Assembly (NCBI RefSeq): GCF_000344685.1
Contig: NW_006920416.1
Location: forward strand, 1,141,571 to 1,201,736
Source: Gloeophyllum trabeum ATCC 11539
Taxonomy: Eukaryota > Basidiomycota > Agaricomycetes > Gloeophyllales > Gloeophyllaceae
Direction: 5' to 3'
Length of the DNA stretch: 60,166 nucleotides
Shown piece by piece: positions 22,141-35,239 of this stretch; within the stretch, counting starts at the first letter, position 1, and each line of letters begins with the position of its first letter. The notes below the pieces were generated by a model, which saw nothing but the letters and a program-made list of their open reading frames with translations, was not told the origin of the DNA and searched no databases. A program made the translations under genes and the position numbers.

Positions 22141-22927
22141 ATGAACCTTTCCTTGTATACCATCTCCGCCTTCATCATCCTGGACAGCGATGGCCACCGC
22201 GTCCTTGCCAAGTACTACCGCCCAAAGAGCCATCCGCAGGGCGAGAGCAAGTCATTACTCACCTTGAAAGAGCAAAGAGCATTTGAGAAGGGCTTGTTTG
22301 CCAAGACGAAAAAGCCGACAGGTGCGCCCAGCTGAGTCTTCCTAGTGTCATCCGTTTGGCTTACAACTGGCCGGCAACCCCTGCTCTCTGCATATGGATA
22401 CAAATCATCTGTATCATTCTTTGAATAACGATACTCTACTTATGAAGGCGATATCATCCTCTACGACTCCCACCTCTGTGTCTACAAGCACTCGCTCGAC
22501 CTGATCATGTACCTGGTCTCCCCGCCCGAAGAGAACGAGCTCATGGTCCACTACGCGCTGTCCGCCTTCTCCGACGCACTGCACATGCTACTCCGGAACC
22601 AGGTCGAGAAGCGTGGCGTGCTTGAGAACCTCGACTTGGTGCTGCTGTGTCTAGACGAGACCATTGATGACGGGTGCGTTTCTTAAGCCCTCCTGTACGC
22701 CCCTCCCTCCCCTGCATCCCTTCTACACTCCTTTATCATCTTTGTGACAGATTGGCTGATACGGATCTTCACCCAGAATCATCGTCGAGACAGATTCGAC
22801 AACCATCGCGTCCCGCGTCTCGCGACCCAGAGCAGACACGACAGAGATCGTCATCAACGAGCAGACGATCATGAACGCGTACCAGACCGTCAAGGAGCAG
22901 ATGAAGCAGCGCATCGGGCAGTTCTAG
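22141..22927 (+). CDS. RET3: Coatomer subunit zeta
   Basis: Small subunit of the COPI coat that drives retrograde Golgi-to-ER vesicle traffic. Exons are 22141-22321, 22448-22673 and 22777-22927, giving 185 aa, the usual length. It has the longin-like fold signature of adaptor small chains: LYTISAFIILDSDGHRVLAKYY, then GDIILYDSHLCVYKHSLDLIMYLV, NELMVHYALSAFSDAL and LDLVLLCLDETIDDGIIVETDS. It ends with a Gln/Lys-rich helix finishing in RIGQF. All joins keep phase and no key block is missing. It is divergently arranged with the NIF3-like gene. Confidence 0.93.
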
Positions 22928-23872
22928 ATTCCCTTCCCCTTCCTCTCCTCCTTCTGTGTTGCAAGTGTCGTAAGGGTACTTTATTTATTGACGGATCCTC
23001 TCCCTGCTTTTGCGCGTACTCCCGTCAGATGGATGACCATTTCCTGCCACTTACAGCGTACCCAAGCTGTATTCCCGTTCAAACCTGGACGCTGCTGCTG
23101 TAATCTGGTCACCTTCACGATTGTGACATGGGTGCTATAATGATCTCCTAGCCAAACTACATGCGGCCGCCAAAACGCATACAAGGGCGGTGTTTCTCGG
23201 GATGCCTGCCGACTCAATCAGCATCATCCGAGCTTACCAGTCATAAGGTGCGCAGACCGTGGAGGCATCACAAGCCGCATTTGCTAACTTTTGGTGTAGG
23301 TCATGTAGTGCACTTAGATCTCGATCCGTCTGCCGCCACTTCTCACATACCTTTCCGAGCTGATGTCGTCCATAGCAATAAAGAAAACTGGAACCCCTCA
23401 CATAGCGCGAGATGCATGCCATAGACGAGGGGCGGCGTACTAGCACCTTCGCTGGCAAGTCGGCCTCCGGCTCAGTAGCTGGTGCAATGCTTCTGCCTAG
23501 GTGTCCGCTAAGCATAGCTGATCGTCTCTGGGAAAGGAGGCGTGTCGAAACGCACTCGCTGGCCTTGGGCGGTGCGCTACAGGAGGAACGGGACAATCAA
23601 ATGGGAGGAATGTCCACGTACCACGACATTTGATCGCCTGTCACCTCAGCTTTGCTATATCCTCGATTGGGCTCCTGGCCGTACCTCCCGGCGGCCCTAT
23701 TGCATCAGCTAAGTGCACGCACATTCTTGTACGCAGTGTAACGATAGGTCTCGGGCCTTAGTAATGAACCATGAACCATTGCTCTGCACTATCACTTCCA
23801 TTAAGACTTCTGCATGCCACGACACTCTACAACAACACACGAATCATCTCCCGAAGGGGGGGGGGGGGGCGG
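22928..23872. other. Intergenic stretch
   Basis: Contains only weak open frames and ends in a pure G run at 23856-23869, just beyond the HNH pseudogene stop. I recognise nothing else. Confidence 0.45.
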
Positions 23873-25173
23873 CTAGTAAACTCTGACATGTGTGAGCATG
23901 TTTGAGACCAGGTCAAAGTTCTCGCTGGTAACGAGTCGGGTGAAGGCGCCGTCGTCGCGGGCAGGCTTGGCGTTGTACAACTCGGCCGCCGCCGCCATGT
24001 GATGCACGCGCGCAAACGCGGCGTGGATGCGGAGGTACTTGGGGTTGGGAACAGGGATAGCCTGATTGCCCATGAACGACGGCTGGAATTCGACGTCGAG
24101 CACTCTCTGCCCGTTGCCGAAGGAACCTTTCTCGGGAAGCCATATGGCTTTGTAGTGGTTTGATTGGCCCTCGATCTGCCTTGAGTGAGCGAGAGCACGC
24201 AGTACAAAACAGCAATCCCTCACCTCGTCGAGACAAAATTGCAAGGACCCGAAAAGAGGTGCTCGTCTCGGGTCATAAAGATGGCGTTTTCAGGGGAATT
24301 AATGGTCTCCCTAATATTGACGCCGGTCCAATGGTGGAGCATATCCCAGGTAATCGCGGGATCCTGTGATGAAGTCAGCATATTCTTGGCCAGAGAGACG
24401 AGCAAAGGAGCCCAACATGTAAGCGATTTTCGTGGAATTCATTGAGAGAGAATGGAAGGATGTGTGCTGCATGCATTACAGCACTGGGTTCGGCCGGGGG
24501 ATTCACTCGTTGCTCACTCGTTGCGACACCACACTTCTGTCCAACACGCGTGATTGCACAGCGGTCATTTTCCCGGGTAGCCACCTATTTCGCGAGGTTG
24601 ACGCGATTCATTGGGCAACACTCACATCACACACCTGTTTTCGCAGGTCATCCTGTATTGATCGAGTGGCGGACTCTATATGCCAACGGCAGTTGCGTCG
24701 AGAGTAGGAGTCTGACTGCTGCTAGGATTCGATGATGGGTACTATCCTGCCGCGCAAGTGCCTTGACTACTGTCCATTGGTAGAGCAAAAAGAACATGCC
24801 GTGCCAGAACTCACATGGTCTCATAAGGTAGTCCCACCAAGCTTGAGCTGCATTAGCCACTTCCTCAGGCCCTTTCTCGTCTTGGACGTGAATGACGATA
24901 GCCACATATCGACGTCCGTCCTCATGAGGTGCATACATGAGCATCCCTCGTAGAAAAGCTGCGAGACTCTAAGCCCTCAGGACTGTTGGCATCGAGCACC
25001 TTTTCATTCCTGCTGATGATGCTATGTGCGCGTTCGACAAGAAGGTCAGTGGACCGCTCCGCGTCGTCGAACAGTTGACTATAGTGCTCAGTCTTCCACG
25101 ACAGAACAGACGAGTCAGACGGAGCTCTCCGAGTCAAGGTAGGGGAGGAAGAATTGGTGTGGCTGTGAGACAT
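23873..25173 (-). pseudogene. HNH_2-domain nuclease gene, frameshifted
   Basis: The reading frames carry the core of the HNH_2 family found in many basidiomycetes. RCAIT...AHILPFSLNEF supplies the metal-binding His region, then TWDMLHHWTGV and INSPENAIFMTRDEHLF. The C-terminal extension contains NHYKAIWLPEKGSFGNG. An N-terminal segment starts near 25173 (MSHSHTNSSS). The frame breaks at least three times. There is an extra base near 24969 (the truncated copy at 7253 lacks it), a shift between LNEF and the next helix (24395-24440), and a missing T near 24252 inside HLF-FG. One shift could be a missed intron, but three together point to a decaying gene or a poor-quality stretch. Similar proteins are often described as HNH endonuclease-like with no known target. 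Confidence 0.75.
24503..24524. repeat. 11-bp tandem duplication in HNH pseudogene
   Basis: Two perfect copies of TCACTCGTTGC sit side by side. Eleven base pairs is not a multiple of three, so if the duplication is new it is a further frame-changing lesion just before the AHI motif. Confidence 0.7.
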
Positions 25174-25233
25174 ATGGTGAGCACAGAGCAGAGGACGTCC
25201 GACGGGCAGAAAGTATATGACCAAACCAGACAA

Positions 25234-26051
25234 GGTGGCATAGGGCAGACCTTTCGCAAAACCTTGGGCAATTGCCCAGAATTATTGCAAAGGGGTTAGG
25301 TAGCGACAGCATGTGTGACACAGTGACAGCATTTCCTTGCAGTAGCTGTAAATAGGGCTCATTCCTCTTACTGCCGGTGCACCCTACTCCGGTTACGATC
25401 ACAGGCTGTTCCCCTCCCTGTCCATGTAAAATAAATTTCTGACCGGTGCTTCACTCTGCTAGGTAGAATGGAGGACGTTGGCTGAATGTGGCGTCCCGAG
25501 TTTAGTCGGGGTGTGCACAAAGATAGAGCGGAAGGGAAGGGAAGGGAAGGAAGAATACAACCGTCCGGTACAGGGGGAGCCAATCCGGTGCTAGGGTATC
25601 CTGGTACGGAGTATGGGCGTCTAGATGCGACGTCGGTGCGATGATCGTCAGATATGATTGTCGTGATACACTATGCAAACAACATCTACCCCAGCGGACT
25701 CCGGAGGCCGCAATGCAAAACGAAACAGACAGCATAGAGTGATCTTCAAAACAGTAAGCACAATACAGACAATAAATAGCAAGGCGTGGTGTGGTGAGGT
25801 GAGTGGATGGGTGTATGCATACAAGTTGAGTCCGTGTTGAATGAGAAACGACGCCGAACCCGACCTCCGCCCGAGTTGAGTCGGGAATAAACCAAACGAC
25901 GCGTGTGCGGGGCGCATCGATAAATATCTGAAGCTTTTGATTCCATCCCCAGCCCTCCGAACGGCGCTCGGCGCGCCCATTGACAACGACAGGATGCGTC
26001 GCGTCCCGAAGATCTTCATCGGCAAGACGTCCCGATGGCCATTCTATTCAC
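25234..26051. other. Intergenic stretch
   Basis: Holds a GGAAG-type purine tandem (about 25532-25552) and AT-rich flank. There are no convincing genes. Confidence 0.45.
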
Positions 26052-26308
26052 TCACGACGCCGATGGAGTCAGAGTGGCGTTGCTGCACTGGCCCGGGCGG
26101 GTGAATACCCAATGCTACATACGAAGGACAAGCACGTGAACACGAACCTGTCTTTCGCTGCGGAGCCCGCGCTGGTGGTCATAAACTTGAACGCGGCGAA
26201 GGTGGAGGCGGCGACGAGCGCGAGGCCCTCGACGGCGAGGATGAGCGCGTTGCGCGGCTCGGGGGAGTAGGTGAAGTCCGGGTGCTCGTACACTTTCATT
26301 GACCGCAT
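26052..26308 (-). CDS. Small single-pass membrane protein
   Basis: Two exons (26308-26148 and 26082-26052) give a 63-residue protein starting MRSMKVYEHPDFTYSP. One hydrophobic helix follows (about residues 20-42, ALILAVEGLALVAASTFAAF), and the protein ends in a short Ser/Thr-rich tail. The codon pattern is strongly GC-biased, the splice signals are good, and a TATAAGC element lies 56-62 bp upstream (26364-26370). These make a real gene likely despite its size. The size and topology resemble small organelle or ER complex subunits, but I cannot assign a family. The intron is 65 nt. Confidence 0.55.
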
Positions 26309-26872
26309 CTCGGGCTGAGCGATGAAAACGAAGACAAAGACAAGAGCCAGCACCTCGCGCGAGGCTTATAACGCCAGCCTCAGCCATCGATCACAATCAG
26401 CCCGCCTGCATTGTGGCCGCGACCGCAGAGCGTGCTCGTCGGCGGACAGCCCCTGCCCCCGGACGAGCGAATCAGCGCGCGCGTTCGCATCATTCCAGCG
26501 GCCGCACGCGCCCACATCCGGTCTTGTGCCCCCCGCTAGTCCCGTTCCAGCTCAGACATTATGTAATCGGCGAGCAGGTCTCGGCGAGCATACAAGATGT
26601 GTTCCGTGTTATTGTCGGAACCGGTGAAACGGAGACATCGCGGATCCTGTGTCGCCCCGTGTCAAACGCCAATCAGTTATCGTCCTGCGATGTGGACGGC
26701 TTGCTCTTAGTCTTAGATCGTGATGGGGCACTTGGTTGTATGTAGCAGCAATGCCCCGACCGAAACGGAATTGGACAGTATAGTGGTCACGCCAGCACTG
26801 TTCTATTTGTACTTGCACATACACCAAACAATAGTAATAATACACCCACTCAATCGACGAGTCACACCCCCC
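26309..26872. other. Intergenic stretch
   Basis: Promoter side of the small membrane gene, with its TATA element at 26364-26370, and 3' flank of the J-domain gene. No other gene is seen. Confidence 0.5.
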
Positions 26873-28450
26873 TCAATACGAAACCGACCGCCCCCGCACA
26901 AAACTCGCCACCCTCACCGGCTGGCGCACGGGGCTGCTCCGCGACCACGCAGGCTCCGGCGACGGCCGCGGCGACGGCAGCCTCCCCGCGCCCAGCCGGC
27001 TCTCCCCCTCCCCCTCCTCCAGCTTCACCTTCTTCTCCACGGGCGACACGCTCCCCGGCGGCGACGGCAGGCTCGGGCTCGCATGCACCGACGCCGCGGC
27101 CGTCGGGATAGACGGGACAGTCGCCGCGCTCGGCACCCGCGTCCGCCCACTCCCCGCCCCAACTTCCGGCGGCGCCGTCCTCGCGCGCGCCTCCCCCCGC
27201 CGCACCGCCGCCTCCCACACCGTCCGCAGCGGGCCCGCCTCCACCTCGCGCCGCAACCTGCTCTCCACAATCATATCCTCCATCTCCCTCGTCAGCAGCC
27301 CCACCACCTCATCCCTCCCCGCATCCCCTCGTGCATTCTGCAGCGTCCGAAACTCCTTATCGATCAGCCCCGCGACTATATGCGCGTCAGTCTCCCTAAT
27401 CCGTGTGCCAGGCAGGGAAGCGGCGAACACACACCTTCCCGATCCAACACCCTCGCAGCCCCCCTCACCCTCTCCGCCACCGCCTCCCCGCTCACCGCCT
27501 CCCCCACCTCCGCCCCCTGCGGAAACACCACCGGCGCGACGCGGCTCAGCGCCACCGAGCAGAACAGGAACAGCTGGTGCAGGAACAGCACGTGCTGGTA
27601 CGCCACGCGCCGCGGGAACAGCCTGGCCAGAATCCCCTGCGAGTGAGAGCTCGACGCCGGGTCATCAAGAAACAGGGAGTGGGAGTGGGAGTGGGACGAG
27701 GACGTGGGCGAGGGCGAGGGCCCGAGCAGGAAGGACAGCTCCGAGGCGACGAGGCTCAGCAGGAGGAGGTAGCGCCACTAATCCATGTCGTCGTCAGCGC
27801 AGGTACTAAATAAACGGCAAGGCGGGGGACGTACGAACGCAACCGGACTCGGCTTCCCAACCGCCGACAAGAACAGCAGAAACACGCCGCTCACGATGTA
27901 GAACCCGCTCGCCTGCATCAGCCCGTGCCGGAGGTACTCCCGTACCGTCGCGCAGTGGCTCCAGGTGAGTGCCTCTGGGCCGAACCTACCGCCCATCCCA
28001 TTCAGCCGCCCACATACACATTCAAGCGCAAGCGCGAGGCACGCACCGATCGTACGAAAACCGCCGCACCGGATCCCTCAGCGCCTCAAACGCATCCCGC
28101 ACCTGCACAAACCGCCCCTCCCCCGCGGGTCCCACGCGATCCGGATGCGCGCGCCTCGCGAACGCGCGGAACGCCGATTTCAGCGCGTGCTCGTCCGCAT
28201 CGGGGCGCACACCGAGCACCTCGTAGAGGTTCGGCGGGAGCGCGCGCATCGCCTCGGCGAGGTTGTAGCTGAGGAAGAGGAGGACGACGCAGGCGAAGGC
28301 GATGCGGTAGTGGAGCGCGTATTGCGCGGTGCCCGGGCGCGGCGGGGAGGGGAGGAAGCGGTGGTAGAGCCGCAGGCATTGCGCGGTGGCGTAGTCGGGG
28401 AGGTAGGACCATGCGGCGAAGCGGCCGAGGGCGTAGGCCGCGGAGGACAT
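26873..28450 (-). CDS. J-domain (DnaJ) integral membrane protein
   Basis: Four exons (28450-28047, 27985-27835, 27777-27433, 27391-26873) give about 472 aa. An N-terminal membrane segment (HYRIAFACVVLLFLSYNL, about residues 46-65) precedes a compact J-domain (LPPNLYEVLGVRPDADEHALKSAFR... FARRAHPDRVG... SYDRFGP). The HPD tripeptide that activates Hsp70 is intact. Two or three further hydrophobic helices follow (GFYIVSGVFLLFLSAVG, YLLLLSLVASELSFLLG, VLFLHQLFLFCSVAL). The C-terminal tail is charged and Pro/Ser-rich with KKVKLEE. It is probably an ER or other endomembrane co-chaperone. The last intron boundary is the least certain (donor GGT|gtgtgt, acceptor GGGAG|ACT). A G/S/H-rich low-complexity run lies around 27660-27720. 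Confidence 0.8.
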
Positions 28451-29554
28451 CGTAGATGATTTCGATTAGATGGATGGAGATGCAAATGTAGATCTGCACA
28501 GACAGCGAGCAATCAGCACGCAAACAAGGAACACAGACTTGAGCCAAAGAAAACATGAACGCTCAGGCGCACGAATAGCAAAGCGCGCATTTCGATCTCA
28601 TCCCCCCGCACCCAACTCATTCCCCGCCCCAAGCCCGCCTTGTGCGCACACAACCACACGCCGCCGCCTCGTTCTCCAGCAGCGGCGCTTATAGCATGCA
28701 CGTATAAATCCTATCGGCGCATAAAAAACAACCACGTCTGCGACCGCCCGGCAGGGGTTGTCCTCCTCCTGCCCGGCTCGGCAACCGCGCCACGAAAATC
28801 AACCCGCTCCCATACGCCATCCAGGCATCGGGTGCGGGCAAACAAGCTGTAGACTCGTCCTTTGCCGCGCGCCGTGGGGCTCGGGGCGCGCGGCCTATCA
28901 GGAGTCCCGAAAGTAATGAAACCAGGTAGTAGTAGATGTGATGATGTGTGTCCGGCCTTAAGGCGCGCCACGGCGCTCGCGGGTGGCCCGCCGGGTATCG
29001 GACGAGAGGGGGCTCGAGGGCGGCGCGGGGCAGCGGGGTGCGGGAGTCGACCCTTTTACTAGGACATCATAGCAGAAAGAGAGGTGTCCCCGACAGCTCA
29101 CCTGGGAATAGATTTCGTACCGGGGGTTGTTGCTGCGCGTTGTCGTTGATTCTCGGATACAGAGTGAGCTTAGCAATAACGAAGGAAAGCATACAGCGCG
29201 GAGGGTGAAGACATGGTAAGTAGCCAGCAAAGGATGGCTGGCAAGAATGAACAAGCGAGCCACAGCGGGGCTGCAGCACCACGGAACCGTGACGGTGACG
29301 CGCGGGTCACGTGGCTCCCTTGCTCTACTCGAAAACGACCAAGTCCAACATTCTGCGACTCATTTTGCGTACACTACGGGTACAACAAGACTATTAACAT
29401 CTCCTCCCGAGCGTACAGAACGTCGAACAGTCATTAGCTACGTATACAGTCCGCAGAATACATCGCGAGGGCGTGGAACGAATCATGACCGTAGGAAAGG
29501 AAACTACCGATACAATAAATAATCGTGCCTCGTCAAGATCGTCAACCGGGGAGG
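28451..29554. other. Intergenic stretch
   Basis: Divergent or upstream flank of the J-domain gene and 3' flank of the PKA gene. It contains only short overlapping open frames, and I recognise no gene or repeat. Confidence 0.45.
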
Positions 29555-30966
<1,412 letters not shown>

Positions 30967-31616
30967 GTTTGCTGGCAGTGAAGAGAGGTGAGAGGGAAAG
31001 GAGACGGTGGAAACAAAGACTATTGACCAGCTGTGGCCATTGTTCTTGGTTAGGCGGATGCCAACCGGCGGAAGCAAACGGATTGATCGGTCTTAACCGA
31101 GGGGTTATCTAGATTTAATTTAGGTTCTGACTGGCCTTATTGATATCGTACAGGGCAGCGCAGGCCATGGGCACACCGCAGAGGCATTGATATTTGGAGA
31201 GGTATAAGCACACATTCCTATAGCTAGGGCGGAACCAGGGTTTGGATATGGGATGACGAAGTTATATAGATGCTTGAAATCGTCGAGTTCGTGGTAACTA
31301 CTGTATACTATCTACTGCATGCAATGGAGAGGAGAAATGACTACTGCTACGAAAAGAGATGAATTGACGTATGCAAAACAGAGGGCAAGACGATATACGA
31401 CATTCAGGAGGGAAGGAGTGGAGGACGATGCACGTGGAGCACAAGCATGCTAAAAGAACAAGATGGGAAGATACTACAGCTACGGTAAGATCCAGATGCA
31501 CAAAGGGAGTCATCACAGCGCACAAACAACAGAGACGTCAATGGAGGGAAAGGGACATAGCTATTCTTATCTTCTTTTGAATTCACAGGACCGGACGCGC
31601 AACATCCACCGATGTC
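30967..31616. other. Intergenic stretch between PKA1 and KAP104
   Basis: PKA1 promoter side and KAP104 3' side. It is AT-rich with no recognisable gene. Confidence 0.5.
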
Positions 31617-34600
31617 TTACACACCATACCGCTGGTGCAGCCTTTCCTGAATACCAGGAGGGAATGTCGCCACTTGCTGTGCCCACCCGGCCGGATCATG
31701 CTGCTTAAATCCGCTCAGAAGCGTTTGAAACATCGAGTTTAGCTCTGGCGTCGGCGAGTTCCACCGGACAATGGCATTGCAGAACCAGAGGATACTCTGA
31801 AATAGCAATTTTAGCGCAAGCATACTTTCCAGGGCATGTCACCTGACCTTGGCGATCCCAGCAGGATTCGTCTGCACGAGCGTGCAGAATCCTCGGAAAG
31901 CGGAATCCTTTTCCTCATTGTCGCGGATCTCGTACAACGCCTGGCACCATGCCTGAGCAAATTCAGGGAGATGTGCTGCAACGAGAGTAGGGTGCATAAG
32001 TCCAATACGGCCTATCGACACGGCAGCATTCTCGTGTAAGCTACGTGGGGCTTTAGGGTGCAAGAGGATCGGTATTAATCGGGAAATCAGAGGATTGACC
32101 CATTGCTGGAACTCGGGATCGTCTGCAATCAAAAAGTCGTGAGCATCCATGTAACAGCCAGCGCAACCACAAATCTTACCACGACCGTAACGCAGAGCTA
32201 CCTCTCCGACGGACCAAGCTGCGTTATTGCAGGCGCTGATGAATTCAACCTTCGGTTCGGGGTCTAGCTGCATGATCAGCTCGGCCATGATACCCGGCAT
32301 ATGTGGGCGCAGCAAAGGGAAACACGACATGGCCATATCTCCAACCAATGCGTAACCGGATTGCCTCACAGGCGCTTGGGGATGCTTGAGACAGACCGTG
32401 AGCAACGAGAAAAGGTTCGGCTGTGTTTGGGTGATTAAGGGCTCCAAAGCCATACCAAGGCCTTGCGTCAATCCTGACAAGAGGTCCAAAGCGACTACCA
32501 AGAATGACCGATCGGGCTCATCCATATCTGGGTTCTGCTGGTACGCCTGATATTGTAATAGCGCGTTATGGATGATATTGTTGCATCGGATGAATATGGG
32601 GCCGGCATATGGGAGAAAGGCAGGGCCCATCGCGATCGTTACTGACGCCAGACACTAACAGACAGATCATTTGGCATGAACGAGGTTATGCGCAACGAGC
32701 ATTATTCCGAGGACATACCTCCAGTAACGGCACAAGATCTTCGTCATCATCCTTGAGCTTCTCCCACTTCTTCATTAATGGCGGCATCAAGATTTCGACG
32801 TACATCGGGTCGGCCAAAGCCCTCCCGACTGCATCAGCCAGGGTACCCACTGCGTCGTACAAGATCAACATGTTCTTGTGTTGATACTTATCGAACGCGA
32901 ATACCAAATTTCGCAGAACGGGTTCCAGGTAAGGTGCCAGCTCAGGGCCTGCGTCCTCTTCCAGAGTCGCAAACGCGCTGCAACCAGCTTCCTGCACGCG
33001 CTTGTTGTTGTCAAGCACCATGCGAAGTAACTAGGCGTGGGTTGAGACGATACGTTCACAAAGACAACGGACAAGGTCACTGACACCTTCCATGGTAGGA
33101 ACGAAGAATTGGTTCTTGTGCTCTTCCGATGCAGGCTGTGTACACCAACTGGCGTATCGACCCAGAGTCCAACAGGTGATTGACCGGACTAAAGGCTGGA
33201 ATGGCATATCGTCAGAAAAGGGCCTTGAAAAGGGTCATGATGAACCATGCAGACCTTCGGGTCACTCAACGTCTGGATCAGGTACGGTACTAACATTGGC
33301 AGATGCGGCTCGATCGCGTCGATACATCCTATATGGATGGAGGGTCGACGATCAGCTGAGCCTGTGAAATGAAAATACTACGTACCTTCAGCCATTGCAC
33401 CTAGGGCCAAGATTCCGCTCTCCCTCTGCAACCAATCCGGACTCCAAAGCTTCTCCTTCAACGGTTCGAGGAGTACCGTCAGAAGGTCCTGTCCAAACCT
33501 CACAGCTAGAACGTCCAATGCCGCGGCTGCGCACTTCCGCAGGTTCCATTCCGTGGACATCTCATCCGCAAAATCGTCATCATCCATATCGTACTCGTCC
33601 TCTTCGTCCGAGTCTATCGTCTCCTCGCCATACGCGCCTACTCTAGGCTTCCCATCGCCTGCGCCTCCACCGCCTCCACCACCGCCACCATTTGCTTCGC
33701 GCTCATACCCATGCGACTTGCCGCCGTAATGGCGAGGCTTGATGTCCGTATCCTTGTCGGGCACATCGGCATCTTCAACATCACCCTCCAACCACAGTAG
33801 ATCGTCCTCGCCATACACCATGCAGTCCAGTAAGACTGGGGCCACCTTAGAAAGCAGAGGATGAAGGTATGGCGCTAGTTCCGGGTCTTCGGCGAAAGTG
33901 AGCCAGAACTCGCAGGCTTCAAGGGCAACGTTTTCATTCTTGTCCTTGGTAGAATATAGCATGTATTCTGCCACGTTATTCATCTCTGGCATCAGTTTCT
34001 CGGGGCGCGACGCGAGCAGCAAAACGAGCGCTTGGCAGACATGCCGGCGTACAGCGGGATCCTCGTCTGACGCGCGTTTGAAGAGGCATGCAATGAAATT
34101 ATCGATGTGCGCGTACAGCGATTGGCAATTGATCGGCACGAAGTAGGAAAGACACGCGACAGCGTGCGCACGCATTCTCGGGTCGGGATGTTCGGTGAGG
34201 ACGAGGAACTTGGGGATCATGAAGTCGAGCGGTCGCGTGCCGTTGATGTCAATGTCCAATTTTCGTGGGTAATCCTCGCAAGCCTTCTCCAAAACGTTGA
34301 ACGCAGCCTACGAAATGACATGAATCAGCATTGCTTCATGAATTCATTCATATCGGAAGGTAAAGCCTGTGACAACCCTAACCCCGTGACAAGCAGTAAG
34401 ACATACCTCTTGTTGTCCTAAATCCTGCGAATCAAGTGCGGCAACCAGCTGCTGTAGACACTCCGGCCAATTTCTGGGTTCGAGGACCCCAAGGAAGGCG
34501 ACCAAGTCTTGACCCGCAGCATTGCGTACAATATCGGAGGAGTCGCCAAAGGCCTGTAAGACGGTTGCTTTTACATATTGCGCCACTTGAGGCGATGAAT

Positions 34601-34890
34601 GAAGGATCAGCCGGGAGTTATTCTTCAGTAGATATCCAGCAATCGTCCGGATGCGTTCCTCTTCCTGCGGCATAGAGCCAAGGATGTAAGCTAGATACGC
34701 AATATAATCTGGGACCCGCGTGAATTGGTTAAGTTTCTACTGAACGGTCAACTTCCGAACCGACAGATACTATCCGTCTGCGTACCTGCGTGATTGTTCG
34801 TTGAACTTCCTTATTGTGGGTATCCGTAGAATCGTGGATGGTCTGCAGAATTTCCTGCAGACCAGCTTGTTGCGGGGTCCATACAGACAT
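31617..34890 (-). CDS. KAP104: Transportin (karyopherin beta-2)
   Basis: Nuclear import receptor for PY-NLS cargo such as mRNA-binding proteins, acting with Ran-GTP. Nine exons (34890-34786, 34736-34407, 34307-33386, 33328-33255, 33195-33085, 33030-32719, 32654-32180, 32122-31848, 31796-31617) give 927 aa of HEAT repeats. Diagnostic blocks include ILKNN-like YLLKNNSRL, the acidic H8-loop region ([18 protein letters not shown]) preceded by a nine-glycine run, and [14 protein letters not shown]. Also present are [65 protein letters not shown] and the terminal ERLHQRYGV. The long GGC tract behind the glycine run is a likely site of length variation. The introns are small and all phases agree. 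Confidence 0.95.
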
Positions 34891-35239
34891 ATCTGGGGCC
34901 AGAACGCGTTTTATACAGATATATGCAGAGGAGACGCGTTACAGTCTGCTGTACACCGCGATGTTATGCCTCTTACCATAACCCAAATCTGTTATTTGTC
35001 GCTATTTGCGCATACCTATACACGTGACGCTTAATTGTAGTCACGTGCACTGTCGCGCGGCCTGGCAAGTTCGAAGAGTTTCGAAAGAAGAGCCAGGACT
35101 TAGAGCAGAAGCTACGAAGGGATTGCATTGCCTGTGAGTATTGATACAATATGTAGTGACTGCTAGAATATTCCAACGACGATCTCGTCCACTCAAGACG
35201 CATGTCCGACAACAAACCACAGAAACTGACCTGTCATCC
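34891..35239. other. Short spacer between KAP104 start and SFC1 stop
   Basis: 349 bp with no gene. TATA-like TTTTATACAG and GATATATGC motifs at 34910-34925 are candidates for the KAP104 promoter. Confidence 0.45.

Noticed and set aside
23856..23869. Run of 14 G
   Set aside because: Simple homopolymer beside the HNH pseudogene stop. It could be functional DNA structure, but nothing supports it.
26720..27646. 308-codon plus-strand open frame rich in Arg, Pro and His
   Set aside because: It is antisense to the J-domain gene, whose frame has a clear domain and splice signals. The long frame is a product of GC-rich codon bias.
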